From: Ruegeria sp. AD91A
GTDB taxonomy: Bacteria; Pseudomonadota; Alphaproteobacteria; Rhodobacterales; Rhodobacteraceae
Direction: 5' to 3'
DNA length: 64,000 bases
Assembly (NCBI RefSeq): GCF_003443535.1
Contig: NZ_CP031946.1
Location: forward strand, 2,622,501-2,686,500
Both the position numbers and the translations under genes were made by a program. The notes beneath the pieces were generated by a model that was not told the origin of the DNA, searched no databases, and saw nothing but the letters and a program-made list of their open reading frames with translations. The first letter of the stretch is position 1. Each line of letters starts with the position of its first letter. Below, piece after piece: positions 52,238 to 61,040 of the stretch.

Positions 52238-52987
52238 TCAATCTTTCCATAGCGGACGAAGCGTCACGTAGTAGTGGTATTCGATTTGCTTGAAGATCAG
52301 CCCACCGCGCGCGGGCACGTTCTGTCGGAAAACAAAGGCCATCGCGCAAACGAGAATCAAAGGGGCCAGTATCGCGACCAGTGGTACGAACCGCAAAAGC
52401 CGTTCTGAAGCCGCTTTGGTCAACACCACAAGTGTTAGCGAGACCCATAGGACCAGTGTAAACCAATCATCACCGTGTGCATTCCAATCCGCCTGCGCGG
52501 GAAATATGGCGAACGCAAAAAGTCCGGCAGAGGCAACTGCGATACAGGCCACCAAAGAACGCCGCGCATGGCCGCCGTAGTACCCGTAAGTCAAAGCTGT
52601 AATCAGTAACCCCGAGCACAAAATGAAGTCCACTCTGGGAACCAGTCCGACGACATATGCAAGAAGGATCAGGCCTATTGTTGAAGCTCGATAGGCTTCC
52701 GACTTATCCCATCCGATCCCCAAAGCCGTGAGCGCGTTTTGGGCCCCACCAGAGCGGATCGAAATTGCCAGCAAAACGAAGGACAAGCCAAGCAATCCAC
52801 CGAAGATGAACAACGGTACAATTGCAGCCGAGTTGTACCAATCCGACCCACTTACTCCTGCGCGGTTTTCACCCCAAAGTGGAATGTCCGACGTCTTCCA
52901 AAGAAAAAAGACGGACACTGTTATAAGAACAATTGCTGCCCAAAAGTCGCGCGACCGCATGACCAGTGTTTCGTCAGGTTTGTCCAT
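52238..52987 (-). CDS. tctB: Tripartite tricarboxylate transporter, small permease (TctB)
   Basis: The 249-residue membrane protein has about six to seven helices, somewhat longer than a minimal TctB (about 150). The first helix follows SRDFWAAIVLITVSVFFLW, and others include LFIFGGLLGLSFVLLAI and the C-terminal RFVPLVAILAPLILV. The start at 52987 follows AGGAGGCA. It is weakly conserved, as usual for TctB, so identification rests mainly on its place between tctC and tctA. Confidence 0.85.
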   Translation of the reverse strand: MDKPDETLVMRSRDFWAAIVLITVSVFFLWKTSDIPLWGENRAGVSGSDWYNSAAIVPLFIFGGLLGLSFVLLAISIRSGGAQNALTALGIGWDKSEAYRASTIGLILLAYVVGLVPRVDFILCSGLLITALTYGYYGGHARRSLVACIAVASAGLFAFAIFPAQADWNAHGDDWFTLVLWVSLTLVVLTKAASERLLRFVPLVAILAPLILVCAMAFVFRQNVPARGGLIFKQIEYHYYVTLRPLWKD

Positions 52988-53004
52988 TGCCTGCCTCCTG
53001 AGGG

Positions 53005-53030
53005 AAAGGGCGCAATCAAGCGCGCCCTTT
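53005..53030 (-). other. Intercistronic hairpin between tctC and tctB
   Basis: AAAGGGCGC (53005-53013) pairs with GCGCCCTTT (53022-53030). It lies just after the tctC stop and has T-rich ends. A stem here would terminate part of the transcription, or protect the tctC message, giving more binding protein than permease. Confidence 0.6.
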
Positions 53031-53044
53031 CAAAATTGATCGGA

Positions 53045-54052
53045 TTAGGGCTTCTCGATACCCAGCGAGGCCGGATCGACGGTGGCAGCGCCAAGGTCCT
53101 GCAAGGTATAGGCAAAAGTAGCCTCGAGGTTCGCAAACAGTTCTTGAGCCGCTTCACCGTGCTGACCACCGACGTCGTAATTGTTTGCCGCAGCCCATTC
53201 GGCGACGGTGTCAGACGCAATCGCCTGCTCAAAGGCATCGCCAAGCGCGGCCTTTACGTCGTCACCAGCTGAGCTGTGAACTGCAAAACCAATGGCCTGT
53301 TTGAGTGGAAGATACTGATCGAGACCGTCATAGATGCCAAAGGCAGATGGCACCGTAGCTCCTGCGATTTGCGCGTCCTCGGGCGTCAGCATCGCGAGCG
53401 GTTTCAACTGACCGCCCTCGATCAAAGGCGCCTGCTCAGCCAGAGAGGTTACGACCAATGCGACCTCGCCCGCTATCGCTGCTTCTTGCCCTGGCGCCGA
53501 GCCTTTGTATGGAACAAACTTGAATTCCGCCCCGGACCCTTTTTCGATGGCGAGAAGGTTCAAGTGGTGGATAGACCCTGCGCCGGAAGCCGCTGCCGGA
53601 ATAGTGCCAGGAGCTGCTTTCGCAGCGTCGACCAGTTCTTCCAGCGTGTTGTAAGGGCTGTCCGCCGGGACCGAGATCAGATCAGGTGATCCACCAACAA
53701 TGAACGGATACCAAAAATCAAATTTCTTATCCCAACCACCCTGCACAGCGGCGGTAACGTTAGACTCTGACAAACCAACCAATGTATAGCCATCGTCTGG
53801 TTGGTTCATGACGTAGACCATGCCATTGGAACCTGCGACGCCACCAGTTTGATTGATCACATTGATCGAGACCGGAAGGTGTTTTTCCATCTCGGCCATG
53901 ATCATTCGGTTGATCGTGTCCGTGCCGCCACCGGCCCCCCAGACCACAGCTGTGGTGATGTCACGATAAGGGTAATCCTGCGCAGCAGCTGCCCCTGCAA
54001 TCCCGGTCGCCATCACGGCTGCGGCGGCCAACCGCCCTAGCTTTAGTTTCAT
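53045..54052 (-). CDS. tctC: Tripartite tricarboxylate transporter, substrate-binding protein (TctC)
   Basis: The 335-residue Bug-type periplasmic receptor has a signal peptide (LAAAAVMATGIAGAAAAQ). The mature opening YPYRDITTAVVWGAGGGTD, and VINQTGGVAGSNGMVYV, form the carboxylate-binding loops of the family. The ATG at 54052 is preferred, because GGGAGG lies 8 bases before it and the in-frame TTG two codons earlier is too close to it. It is the first gene of the operon and sits opposite the dehydrogenase operon. Confidence 0.92.
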   Translation of the reverse strand: MKLKLGRLAAAAVMATGIAGAAAAQDYPYRDITTAVVWGAGGGTDTINRMIMAEMEKHLPVSINVINQTGGVAGSNGMVYVMNQPDDGYTLVGLSESNVTAAVQGGWDKKFDFWYPFIVGGSPDLISVPADSPYNTLEELVDAAKAAPGTIPAAASGAGSIHHLNLLAIEKGSGAEFKFVPYKGSAPGQEAAIAGEVALVVTSLAEQAPLIEGGQLKPLAMLTPEDAQIAGATVPSAFGIYDGLDQYLPLKQAIGFAVHSSAGDDVKAALGDAFEQAIASDTVAEWAAANNYDVGGQHGEAAQELFANLEATFAYTLQDLGAATVDPASLGIEKP

Positions 54053-54100
54053 TTCCAAGTCCTCCCAAACAACTTTGCGTTTATTGTTGCATTTAATTGC

Positions 54101-54121
54101 GTATACATTACAGAATGCATT
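54101..54121. promoter_or_regulatory. Candidate GntR operator between the divergent operons
   Basis: GTATAC (54101-54106) and AATGCATT (54114-54121) are palindromes in the 135-base spacer that separates tctC from the dehydrogenase operon. FadR-type GntR proteins bind short palindromes of this kind, and the local GntR gene is in the operon to the right. The assignment is tentative. Confidence 0.4.
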
Positions 54122-54187
54122 GTCAACGGACTGTAGTGGAAGCTGCTATCGCGCTATGAATGCGAAACGGGAAGGAAGCGGGCCAGA

Positions 54188-55276
54188 ATGAAAATGATTT
54201 ACGATGTTGCGGTGTTCCACGGGGACGGGATCGGCCCGGAAATTATGGCCCCTACGCTTGAAATTCTGCACCAACTCTCGCTAAGAAATCCAACCTACGA
54301 GCTGGCGTTTACAGACGCACCAGCTGGCGCAGGCCACTACGCCAAAACTGGAGAATCATTTCCGGCTGGATCACTCGAAACTGCACGCAATGCGGACGCA
54401 ATTCTGCTGTCTGCAATGGGCTTGCCGGATGTTCGATATCCTGACGGAACCGAGATTTCACCGCAAATTGATCTGCGAAAGCAACTGGGACTTTTTGCTG
54501 GTGTGCGTCCTGTAAAAGTAAGCAGCGGACAAATGACCCCTTTGGCGCTGCCTCCCGGAAAAGAGATCGACTTTGTCTTGATACGCGAAAGCACAGAAGG
54601 ACTGTTCTTCACCCAAGGCGCTGGCGAAGTTTCCGAACACGAAGCACGTGAAACTCTGCTGATCACTCGTGAGGTATCCGAAAAACTGTTCCGTTTCGCG
54701 TTTGAACTCGCCAAGAACCGCAAGGCATCCGGTCGCGGCCAAGGACGGGTTACATGTATCGACAAAGCCAATGTTTTCAGGGCCTTTGCATTCTTCAGAT
54801 CTATCTTTGACGTGGAGGCTGCACGCCATCCCGATTTGAAAGCTGACCATGCCTATGTTGATGCCACCGCTCTATGGATGGTCCAAAAGCCTTGGGAATT
54901 CGATGTTTTGGTGACTGAGAACATGTTCGGAGATATCCTCTCCGACCTTGGTGCGGGTCTCATGGGCGGTCTTGGACTGGCGCCATCAGCGGATATCGGG
55001 TTGAACCACGCTGTTTTCCAACCCTGCCATGGTTCCGCTCCGGACATTGCGGGACGGGGTATTGCTAACCCTTTTGCGATGATCCTGTCCGCAGCAATGA
55101 TGCTTGAATGGTTAGGTTTGACCCATGATCACCTAGGCCTGTCCAACGACGGCGAACGATTGCGTGAAGCCGTGGAAAAGGTGACTGCGAACGGACAGAA
55201 CCTGACGCGTGACCTAGGTGGCACCGCCGGAACGCAGGACGCAGCCTCATCGGTATTGGAAGAATTGCGGGCATGA
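54188..55276 (+). CDS. Isopropylmalate/tartrate dehydrogenase-like decarboxylating dehydrogenase
   Basis: The 362-residue beta-decarboxylating dehydrogenase is of the isocitrate/isopropylmalate family. Typical parts are FHGDGIGPEI, the arginine-bearing LRKQLGLFAGVRPVKV, RESTEGLFF, the catalytic Tyr/Lys area with TCIDKANVF, the metal aspartates in ENMFGDILSDLGAGLMGGLG, and HGSAPDIAGRGIANP. Related enzymes act on tartrate, D-malate or isopropylmalate. No leuB-type partners are nearby, so a sugar-acid-derived substrate is inferred. The gene is coupled to the following oxidoreductase by ATGA. Confidence 0.85.
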   Translation: MKMIYDVAVFHGDGIGPEIMAPTLEILHQLSLRNPTYELAFTDAPAGAGHYAKTGESFPAGSLETARNADAILLSAMGLPDVRYPDGTEISPQIDLRKQLGLFAGVRPVKVSSGQMTPLALPPGKEIDFVLIRESTEGLFFTQGAGEVSEHEARETLLITREVSEKLFRFAFELAKNRKASGRGQGRVTCIDKANVFRAFAFFRSIFDVEAARHPDLKADHAYVDATALWMVQKPWEFDVLVTENMFGDILSDLGAGLMGGLGLAPSADIGLNHAVFQPCHGSAPDIAGRGIANPFAMILSAAMMLEWLGLTHDHLGLSNDGERLREAVEKVTANGQNLTRDLGGTAGTQDAASSVLEELRA

Positions 55277-56304
55277 ATACTCAACAAGCCATCAGGGTCG
55301 CGTGTGTGGGTGCGGGGTATTTCAGTAGGTTCCACTACGAAAGCTGGTCCCGAATGCCCGGAGCGGTTCCGATTGCATCCTGCAACCGTGATATCAACAA
55401 GGCGAAAGAAACAGGACTGGCGGCTTACGATGATCTGTCAAAAATGCTGGAGGCGGAAAAGCCAGATCTCGTGGACATCATCCTTCCACCTGTGGCGCAG
55501 GCCGACACCATCCGGACGGCACTGCGCTCTGGGATAAAGTGGGTGATCTGCCAAAAACCTTTCTGCATGTCTTTGGATGAAGCTGAGATGATTGTTTCAG
55601 AGGCTGAAGCGGTTGGGGCAACTATTGTTATACACGAAAACTTTCGCTTCCAGCCTTGGTATCGAGCAATCAAAGAGGCGATGGCCAAGGGTCGAATTGG
55701 AACTCCTCTACAAGCGACTTTCCGACTTCGACCCGGTGACGGACAGGGTCTACACGCCTACCTTGACCGGCAGCCGTACTTTCAGGACATGCCTCGTTTC
55801 CTTGTTCATGAAACAGCGGTTCACTGGGTAGACACGTTCCGGTTTCTGTTCGATGCGCCCAGTGCTGTTTACGCGGACTTGCGCCAAGTTAACTCCGTAA
55901 TCGCGGGCGAGGACGCAGGCTACATCTTGTTTGACCACCCCAAAGGTTTGAAAGCTCTGTTCGATGGGAACAGGTGCCTTGACCACAGCGCCGAAAACCT
56001 GCGTCAGACCATGGGCGAAGCTCTCATCGAAGGAACGGAAGGATCACTGGTTCTTAGCGGCGACGGTTCAGTTGACCTCCGCGCTTTTGGAAAACAGGAG
56101 CGACAGCAGATTTTACCTCCGAGCGATCATGATGGGTTTGGAGGAGACTGCGTACACGCCTTGCAAAGTCACGTCGTTTCAGGCCTTGTAAAGGGCACGC
56201 CGCTGGAAAACACGGCTCGAGACTATTTGGACGTGATCCGCATCGAAGAGAACATCTATCTCTCGGCTGCGGAGGGACGAAAGATCAACCTGGAGACTCC
56301 GTGA
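55273..56304 (+). CDS. Gfo/Idh/MocA-family NAD(P)-dependent dehydrogenase
   Basis: The 343-residue two-domain enzyme has the Rossmann opening RVACVGAGYFSRFHYESW, the CQKPFC segment (QKP in place of the common EKP), HENFRFQPWYRAI and the active-site LVHETAVHWVDTFRF. The QKP/ENFRFQPWYR combination reminds me of D-apiose dehydrogenase (ApsD) relatives. The substrate here is probably a sugar or sugar acid imported by the TctABC system. It overlaps both neighbouring genes. Confidence 0.82.
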   Translation: MNTQQAIRVACVGAGYFSRFHYESWSRMPGAVPIASCNRDINKAKETGLAAYDDLSKMLEAEKPDLVDIILPPVAQADTIRTALRSGIKWVICQKPFCMSLDEAEMIVSEAEAVGATIVIHENFRFQPWYRAIKEAMAKGRIGTPLQATFRLRPGDGQGLHAYLDRQPYFQDMPRFLVHETAVHWVDTFRFLFDAPSAVYADLRQVNSVIAGEDAGYILFDHPKGLKALFDGNRCLDHSAENLRQTMGEALIEGTEGSLVLSGDGSVDLRAFGKQERQQILPPSDHDGFGGDCVHALQSHVVSGLVKGTPLENTARDYLDVIRIEENIYLSAAEGRKINLETP

Positions 56305-56978
56305 AGGATCAGGACGCAAAAACTCTTTCCAATACGCAACGCGCTGTAAGAGATTTGCGGCGGATGATCCTGTCCGGCGAACTTGCAGCCGGAACTGACC
56401 ATCTGGAATCGGAACTCGCCGAGACCCTTGGCATGTCCCGCACCCCGATACGGGAAGCTGCGCTTATGTTGGAAAGCAAGGGGTTGCTGGAAATGCGGCC
56501 CCGCAAAGGCGTGCGGATACTGCCTGTTTCATCAGACGATATGCGTGAAATTTACGACATACTGACGGAACTCGAGAGTCTCGCAGCACAGCGCGCTGCC
56601 GAAGCGGGCTATTCAGAAGATGAACTGGCGGTACTTGCTGGATCAATTGCAAAGATGGACCAAGCCATCGAAGCCGAAGACCTTGAAGCCTGGGCCAAGG
56701 CCGACGAGTTGTTTCACCAGGAGCTCGTTCGGTTGGGCGGCAACAAACGGGCCGAAGCGATTGTTGCCATGATGAGCGACCAGGTACGTCGCGCGCGCGC
56801 AACGACGTTGTTCATCAGGCCCCTGCCCGTCAAATCCAATGAAGATCACCGGGTTGTTTTCCAAGCGATTAGTGAAGGTCGTCCGGATGCTGCCCGTGAA
56901 CGTCATCGAGAACACAGGCTGCAAGCGCAGGCTATGCTTTGCGGGATACTTGAAAAGCATCGGCTCAACAGCCTCTGA
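56301..56978 (+). CDS. GntR-family regulator with FCD ligand domain
   Basis: The 225-residue protein has an N-terminal winged helix (LESELAETLGMSRTPIREAA) and an all-helical FCD domain with likely metal or ligand histidines (ELFHQELVRLGG and DHRVVFQAISEGR). It starts with GTG in a GTGA overlap with the preceding gene. It probably represses both divergent sugar-acid operons until a pathway intermediate binds. Confidence 0.88.
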   Translation: MKDQDAKTLSNTQRAVRDLRRMILSGELAAGTDHLESELAETLGMSRTPIREAALMLESKGLLEMRPRKGVRILPVSSDDMREIYDILTELESLAAQRAAEAGYSEDELAVLAGSIAKMDQAIEAEDLEAWAKADELFHQELVRLGGNKRAEAIVAMMSDQVRRARATTLFIRPLPVKSNEDHRVVFQAISEGRPDAARERHREHRLQAQAMLCGILEKHRLNSL

Positions 56979-57144
56979 TCTTCTCGTTTCCAATCCTTAA
57001 TCGGCTAAAATAACTGCTTATTTTCGGCACTAAAAGCGCTCCGAATAATTGTCTGCCAAGGCAGTCCGCAGTTGAGCCCGGCTGTTCTGATTTTCTTTTT
57101 ATAAATCACTCAGCCAATCACTGCATCGATTGGGGTTGATGTAG

Positions 57145-57179
57145 TACGAATTCGTATTAAATTAGTCCGATATCGCACT
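57145..57179. promoter_or_regulatory. Pair of palindromic operators upstream of the nitroreductase-like/MarR operon
   Basis: TACGAATTCGTA (57145-57156) is a perfect palindrome. AGTCCGATATCGCACT (57164-57179) is a near-perfect one, 21 bases further on, with a two-turn spacing of centres. Both precede the start at 57194. MarR repressors bind such sites and typically regulate their own operon, here through the gene at 58284. Confidence 0.6.
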
Positions 57180-57193
57180 ACTGGAGAGTCAAC

Positions 57194-58294
57194 ATGCCAA
57201 ACCGAAGACGTTTTCTCAAGATTCTAGGCGGAGGCACAATACTGGCGGCAACGGGCGCGGTTGCGTTCCTCGCTACACGCACGCCGCATGACGCGCTGGC
57301 TCCGTGGACGCCAAAACCGAATGACGACCCACGTAAAGCCGCTTTATCCTACGCAATTCTCGCCCCCAATCCGCACAACTTGCAACCTTGGCTGGTTGAG
57401 TTGGCTGGACAAGACAAGGTGCGCATCCACCGTGATCCTGATCGCGAGCTTCCGGAAACCGATCCTTACCACCGCCAGCTCTATATTGGCCTCGGTGCAT
57501 TTGTTGAGACTATGGTCCTGGCGGCAGGTGCACAGGGGTTTGATACCGAGGTCAAGTTACTGCCTGATGGAGATGACGGACCCGTCGCAGAAGCAGTGTT
57601 TGTGCCGGGCGGGGCATCCGATCCACTATCGGATCAAATCCTCAAACGGCATTCGAACAAAGAACCATACACTGAACAGCGCCTCTCTGCCGATCAAGTG
57701 GCTACGCTTGGCGACTATGCAACTTTGATTACCGACGAAGATTTGGTGACCCGTATTCAAGATCTTACGAAACGCGCTTTTGAAATCGAAATGCGAACGC
57801 CGCAGACCCTGAAAGAATCCGTCGACCTGATGCGGATCGGGAAAGCAGAAATCAACGCCAACCCGGACGGGATTGAATTGCGCGATCCCATGCTGGAAAC
57901 GCTGCGACTTACCGGCCTATTGGACAATGAGACCCTGATGAACGTTGACCACCCAGGCACTCAGTCACACATGCGAGACTACTTCGCGATGCTAGACGCG
58001 ACGCCGCAATACGCAGTCCTTACGACAGCCACAAATACGCGAAGCGATCAACTCGATGCCGGACGTCAATTGATGCGTTTTTACTTGAAGACAACCGAAA
58101 TGGGCCTGGGCGTTCATCCGGTCAGTCAGGCCCTTCAGGAATATCCTGAGATGGCTAACGAATACGCGCTGGCTCATGAGCTTCTTGCGTCACCGGGCCA
58201 CACAGTGCAAATGTTGCTGCGTTTGGGGCATGGACCCGAGCCAATCGCCACACCGCGCTGGCCGCTGGAGACACGAATTCTGAATGAAGCCTGA
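57194..58294 (+). CDS. Tat-exported nitroreductase-like (Acg-family) flavoprotein
   Basis: The 366-residue protein begins with a twin-arginine leader (NRRRFLKILGGGTILAATGA), so it is exported. The mature part matches Acg/nitroreductase-fold proteins: NPHNLQPWLVEL, the doubled fold with KRHSNKEPYTEQRL, and the C-terminal LLRLGHGPEPIATPRW. A flavin cofactor and periplasmic redox role are inferred. It is the first gene of an operon with the MarR gene, which overlaps its end by 11 bases. EcoRI-like palindromic operators lie just upstream. Confidence 0.82.
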   Translation: MPNRRRFLKILGGGTILAATGAVAFLATRTPHDALAPWTPKPNDDPRKAALSYAILAPNPHNLQPWLVELAGQDKVRIHRDPDRELPETDPYHRQLYIGLGAFVETMVLAAGAQGFDTEVKLLPDGDDGPVAEAVFVPGGASDPLSDQILKRHSNKEPYTEQRLSADQVATLGDYATLITDEDLVTRIQDLTKRAFEIEMRTPQTLKESVDLMRIGKAEINANPDGIELRDPMLETLRLTGLLDNETLMNVDHPGTQSHMRDYFAMLDATPQYAVLTTATNTRSDQLDAGRQLMRFYLKTTEMGLGVHPVSQALQEYPEMANEYALAHELLASPGHTVQMLLRLGHGPEPIATPRWPLETRILNEA

Positions 58295-58733
58295 AGATGA
58301 GACCAACGAAGTCTACCGGTTCTTCACCGAGGTCGGGATCATCAATCAGTTGATCTCGACCAAGCTTGAAGCGTTCTTACCTGGTCGAATGACGGCGACT
58401 CAATTTGGAATTTTGGGCCATCTGGTACGGCGGCCCGAAGGTGAAACCCCACTGCAACTCTCAAACGCGTTTCAGGTGCCCAAGACGTCGATGACGCACA
58501 TGCTCTCCAGTCTTGAAAATCATGCTCTGATTACCCTTGAAGCCAACCCCAATGACAAGCGTTCAAAAATTGTCCGGTCCACGCCGCAAGGCGCAGAGTT
58601 TTTGGAAGCTTGTATGGAGCGGATTTCGGAAGCCCTGGTTCCAATTTTGTTCCAACTCGGGCTCGATCCGTTTCACAATTCGTTGCCGAATCTGACGCTC
58701 ATACGCGAAGCTTTGGACAGCGAACGGGACTAG
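58284..58733 (+). CDS. MarR-family transcriptional regulator
   Basis: The 149-residue regulator has a winged helix (TPLQLSNAFQVPKTSMTHML, wing at EANPNDKRSKIVRSTPQGAEFL) and a dimerising C-terminal helix. It overlaps the upstream flavoprotein gene by 11 bases, which couples their translation. It probably represses this operon through the palindromes at 57145-57179 and responds to a reactive or aromatic ligand. No terminator was seen after the stop. Confidence 0.88.
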   Translation: MKPEDETNEVYRFFTEVGIINQLISTKLEAFLPGRMTATQFGILGHLVRRPEGETPLQLSNAFQVPKTSMTHMLSSLENHALITLEANPNDKRSKIVRSTPQGAEFLEACMERISEALVPILFQLGLDPFHNSLPNLTLIREALDSERD

Positions 58734-58897
58734 GCAAAAACCGGTGTTAGCTAGAATACGAAGCCAAATTCTCAAACATCATGCAATCTCAGCCCGGGGG
58801 AAGCGGCGGTGATCCTTCAGGCAAAGTGGGCGTGTAGTTAAATGTCACAATCTTCGCGCCGCCGTCGAACGCCACGAACAGTTGGTTAGATCCCGGC

Positions 58898-59401
58898 CTA
58901 CGCTACGACCCCAACTGTGGTGATTTCGTCAGCGACGGGAATAGCGCGCAACATGGCACCTGAAGCCTTGAAGCCTGACAGGGGTAAACTGATTTTGGTC
59001 CATTCTTCAGAAGTTGGAAACTCGGCCTGATAGTATTGCCATGGAAGCACTGTGCCACGTGTTCTGAGGTGAACGAAGTATTGCTCGCCGTTCCCTCGGA
59101 CCAACAGTCTGACGCCTGATACACCCTCATCTGGCCGATCAGGCAACTTGCGTCGGAATTGGATGAAACCGCCGTTGTTTTCTGTACTGACGGTTCCGGT
59201 CAACCGCGCGAATGCAACATTACCTTCCGAACTAAACTGCACCTGCCCTGAAGAAACTCCGCCCATGACAGTGTCGGCAACGTAGTCCCAACGCGTCTCC
59301 GGAGACTTGGAGAAGTCTTCTGCAAGTTTTTCATCAGCCTGTGCCATTGTAGATCCGATGATATAAAGACTTGAAACAAGCCCAACAAATTTGGCACGCA
59401 T
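58898..59401 (-). CDS. CIA30-family exported protein (NDUFAF1-like), possibly C-terminally shortened
   Basis: The 167-residue protein has a signal peptide (LVSSLYIIGSTMAQA) and a CIA30 jelly-roll domain. Family segments include WDYVADTVMGGVSSGQV, GGFIQFRRKLP and VSGVRLLVRGNGEQYFVHLRT. It ends abruptly at ITTVGVVA, where I would expect one more beta-strand (an additional 15 or so residues). A further reading frame without a start continues beyond the stop. The start at 59401 has AAGGAAC before it. It stands downstream of tspO on the minus strand. Confidence 0.72.
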   Translation of the reverse strand: MRAKFVGLVSSLYIIGSTMAQADEKLAEDFSKSPETRWDYVADTVMGGVSSGQVQFSSEGNVAFARLTGTVSTENNGGFIQFRRKLPDRPDEGVSGVRLLVRGNGEQYFVHLRTRGTVLPWQYYQAEFPTSEEWTKISLPLSGFKASGAMLRAIPVADEITTVGVVA

Positions 59402-59412
59402 ATTGTTCCTTC

Positions 59413-59865
59413 TCAGTTCAGTATTGCAATGGAAAGGTTCAGTGCCGCGGCAAATGCGACCCATGCAAAGTAAGGCAAGAAGGCCAGTGCGGAGACCCGA
59501 TCCGAGTTCCTGACCCGAGCGATGAACACGACGATGACAATCAGCAACGCGACAATGACCACAAGGGCAAACCACGGCAGTTGCAGTACAAAAAAGGTTG
59601 GGGACCACAAAAAATTCAGAGCCATCTGTGCCCACCACAGCTTCATGGCAGCCGAGCTTCGGTCTGTTTCGAACTGACGCCAACCCGCCATGGCGATCAA
59701 CACATAAAGCACCGTCCAGACCGGGCCAAATATCCAATTTGGTGGATTGAAAGCAGGTTTAGAAAGCTGCGCATACCAATCGCCAGGTGCGGTCAGTGTC
59801 CCGATCAGGATGCCGCCTCCCAACATGAGCGCGAGAAATGCTATGCGGATCAACAAATTCGACAT
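59413..59865 (-). CDS. tspO: TspO/MBR-family membrane protein
   Basis: The 150-residue protein has five membrane helices. Family hallmarks are GDWYAQLSKPAFNPPNWIFGP, WTVLYVLIAMAGW and the FLWSPTFF segment between helices three and four. TspO binds tetrapyrroles and, in Rhodobacter, modulates photosynthesis-gene expression and porphyrin flux under oxygen. It lies 12 bases upstream of the CIA30 gene, suggesting co-transcription. Confidence 0.95.
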   Translation of the reverse strand: MSNLLIRIAFLALMLGGGILIGTLTAPGDWYAQLSKPAFNPPNWIFGPVWTVLYVLIAMAGWRQFETDRSSAAMKLWWAQMALNFLWSPTFFVLQLPWFALVVIVALLIVIVVFIARVRNSDRVSALAFLPYFAWVAFAAALNLSIAILN

Positions 59866-59878
59866 TGCGGGACTGCTT

Positions 59879-60382
59879 TCAGCAATCCTTGGTCGTCACG
59901 TTGACAAGCGCTTCGGAAGAGAAGGTTGCAGTACTGGTCTTATCCGCATCGGAATAAGACACCGTGGCGCCTTCTATCTCCGACCCTGTTACGGTGATTT
60001 CGCGTTGCCCGATGGTGTCATCCACATCGATGGTAAAGGCGAGTTTATCCCCGACTGCGAGGGAGGCGATCTGAAGTTCAATTGAATCTTGCCCGTCCAC
60101 GACCGCTGGAATTTGCCGCAGAGCATCCGCACCCTCAACGAATTCGAGAGGTTGAAAGACCTCTACGCCTGCACCTTTTTCGGTAACGTCGAAAATCAGA
60201 CGTCCGGCAGATTGCGACAAGTCGATTTTGAGGGTCGAAGCTTCAACTTCGCACGTTCCGACATTTGTCAGAACAAAACGGTCCTTGGGTGCGCCTTCTA
60301 TAAAGCGAATTTGTACACCAGCATGAAGCGAAGTAGCTGCAAATAGTCCAAGGGTCGCTGCAAGAATACTCTTCGGGAGCAT
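59879..60382 (-). CDS. Exported protein of unknown function, roseobacter 'aggregation factor core' type
   Basis: The 167-residue protein has a signal peptide (ILAATLGLFAATSLHA). The mature part is beta-rich (VQIRFIEGAPKDRFVLTN, then EVFQPLEFVEGAD and FTIDVDDTIGQREITVTG), with a C-terminal Cys. The label 'aggregation factor core' is often used for such roseobacter proteins but has little experimental support. It shares the strand with tspO, 13 bases away. Confidence 0.65.
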   Translation of the reverse strand: MLPKSILAATLGLFAATSLHAGVQIRFIEGAPKDRFVLTNVGTCEVEASTLKIDLSQSAGRLIFDVTEKGAGVEVFQPLEFVEGADALRQIPAVVDGQDSIELQIASLAVGDKLAFTIDVDDTIGQREITVTGSEIEGATVSYSDADKTSTATFSSEALVNVTTKDC

Positions 60383-60518
60383 ATTTATCTTCTTTCTAAA
60401 AGGTTCTTGATAGATACGCTTCGGCGGGTTTCTTGGATCAGACTTATGACTTTTGACTATCGTGGCTCAGCCGGCAGGAGTCTTCAAAGTTCCATGCACA
60501 GTAGTCACAACGGTTAAG

Positions 60519-60902
60519 TCAAAACATGCCATTTTCATTCGCGCTGTTTGCTGGAATTTCCTGAAGAACATCCCAGTGCTCGACAACCTTACCATCAGCA
60601 TCCAGGCGAAAAATATCGATCCCTGCGTACTCGAGACCATCGGGCCAGATTTGGTGGCAATGCAGAATAACGTGGTCGTCTTCGGCAAACGCGCGTTTGA
60701 TGTCCACTCGCTTTCCGGGGTGTTCGGCAGCCATGCGCTCGAAATACTCGACAAAGGCTTGCTTGCCGTCGCCAACATGCGGGTTGTGCTGCGTATAGGT
60801 TTCACCAACAAAGGTCGCTATGGCCTCGGCAGGTCGACACTCGTTGAACATCATTTCGTAGAAAGCGATGACGTTTTTCTTGTTTGTTTCGAGGTCCGGC
60901 AT
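60519..60902 (-). CDS. SnoaL-like (NTF2-fold) protein
   Basis: The 127-residue protein has the SnoaL-like cone fold. Segments [19 protein letters not shown] and HWDVLQEIP frame the pocket. Family members are isomerases or cyclases, or have no assigned activity. The start at 60902 follows GGAGATCAGC and is preferred to an in-frame start four codons upstream. It is the lowest gene of the minus-strand group and is separated by 138 bases from the decayed VOC gene. Confidence 0.8.
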   Translation of the reverse strand: MPDLETNKKNVIAFYEMMFNECRPAEAIATFVGETYTQHNPHVGDGKQAFVEYFERMAAEHPGKRVDIKRAFAEDDHVILHCHQIWPDGLEYAGIDIFRLDADGKVVEHWDVLQEIPANSANENGMF

Positions 60903-61040
60903 GCTGATCTCCAAATCGGTGTTTTTCTACCCAAAACCGTTGGCTCGTAAAGCACAGAAAACAAATAATAAGAATCTCGATCAATAGTTGGGAAAAGTAA
61001 CGAGCTTTTTTGCGTTCCAACTATTTCGAGGATTTGCCAG

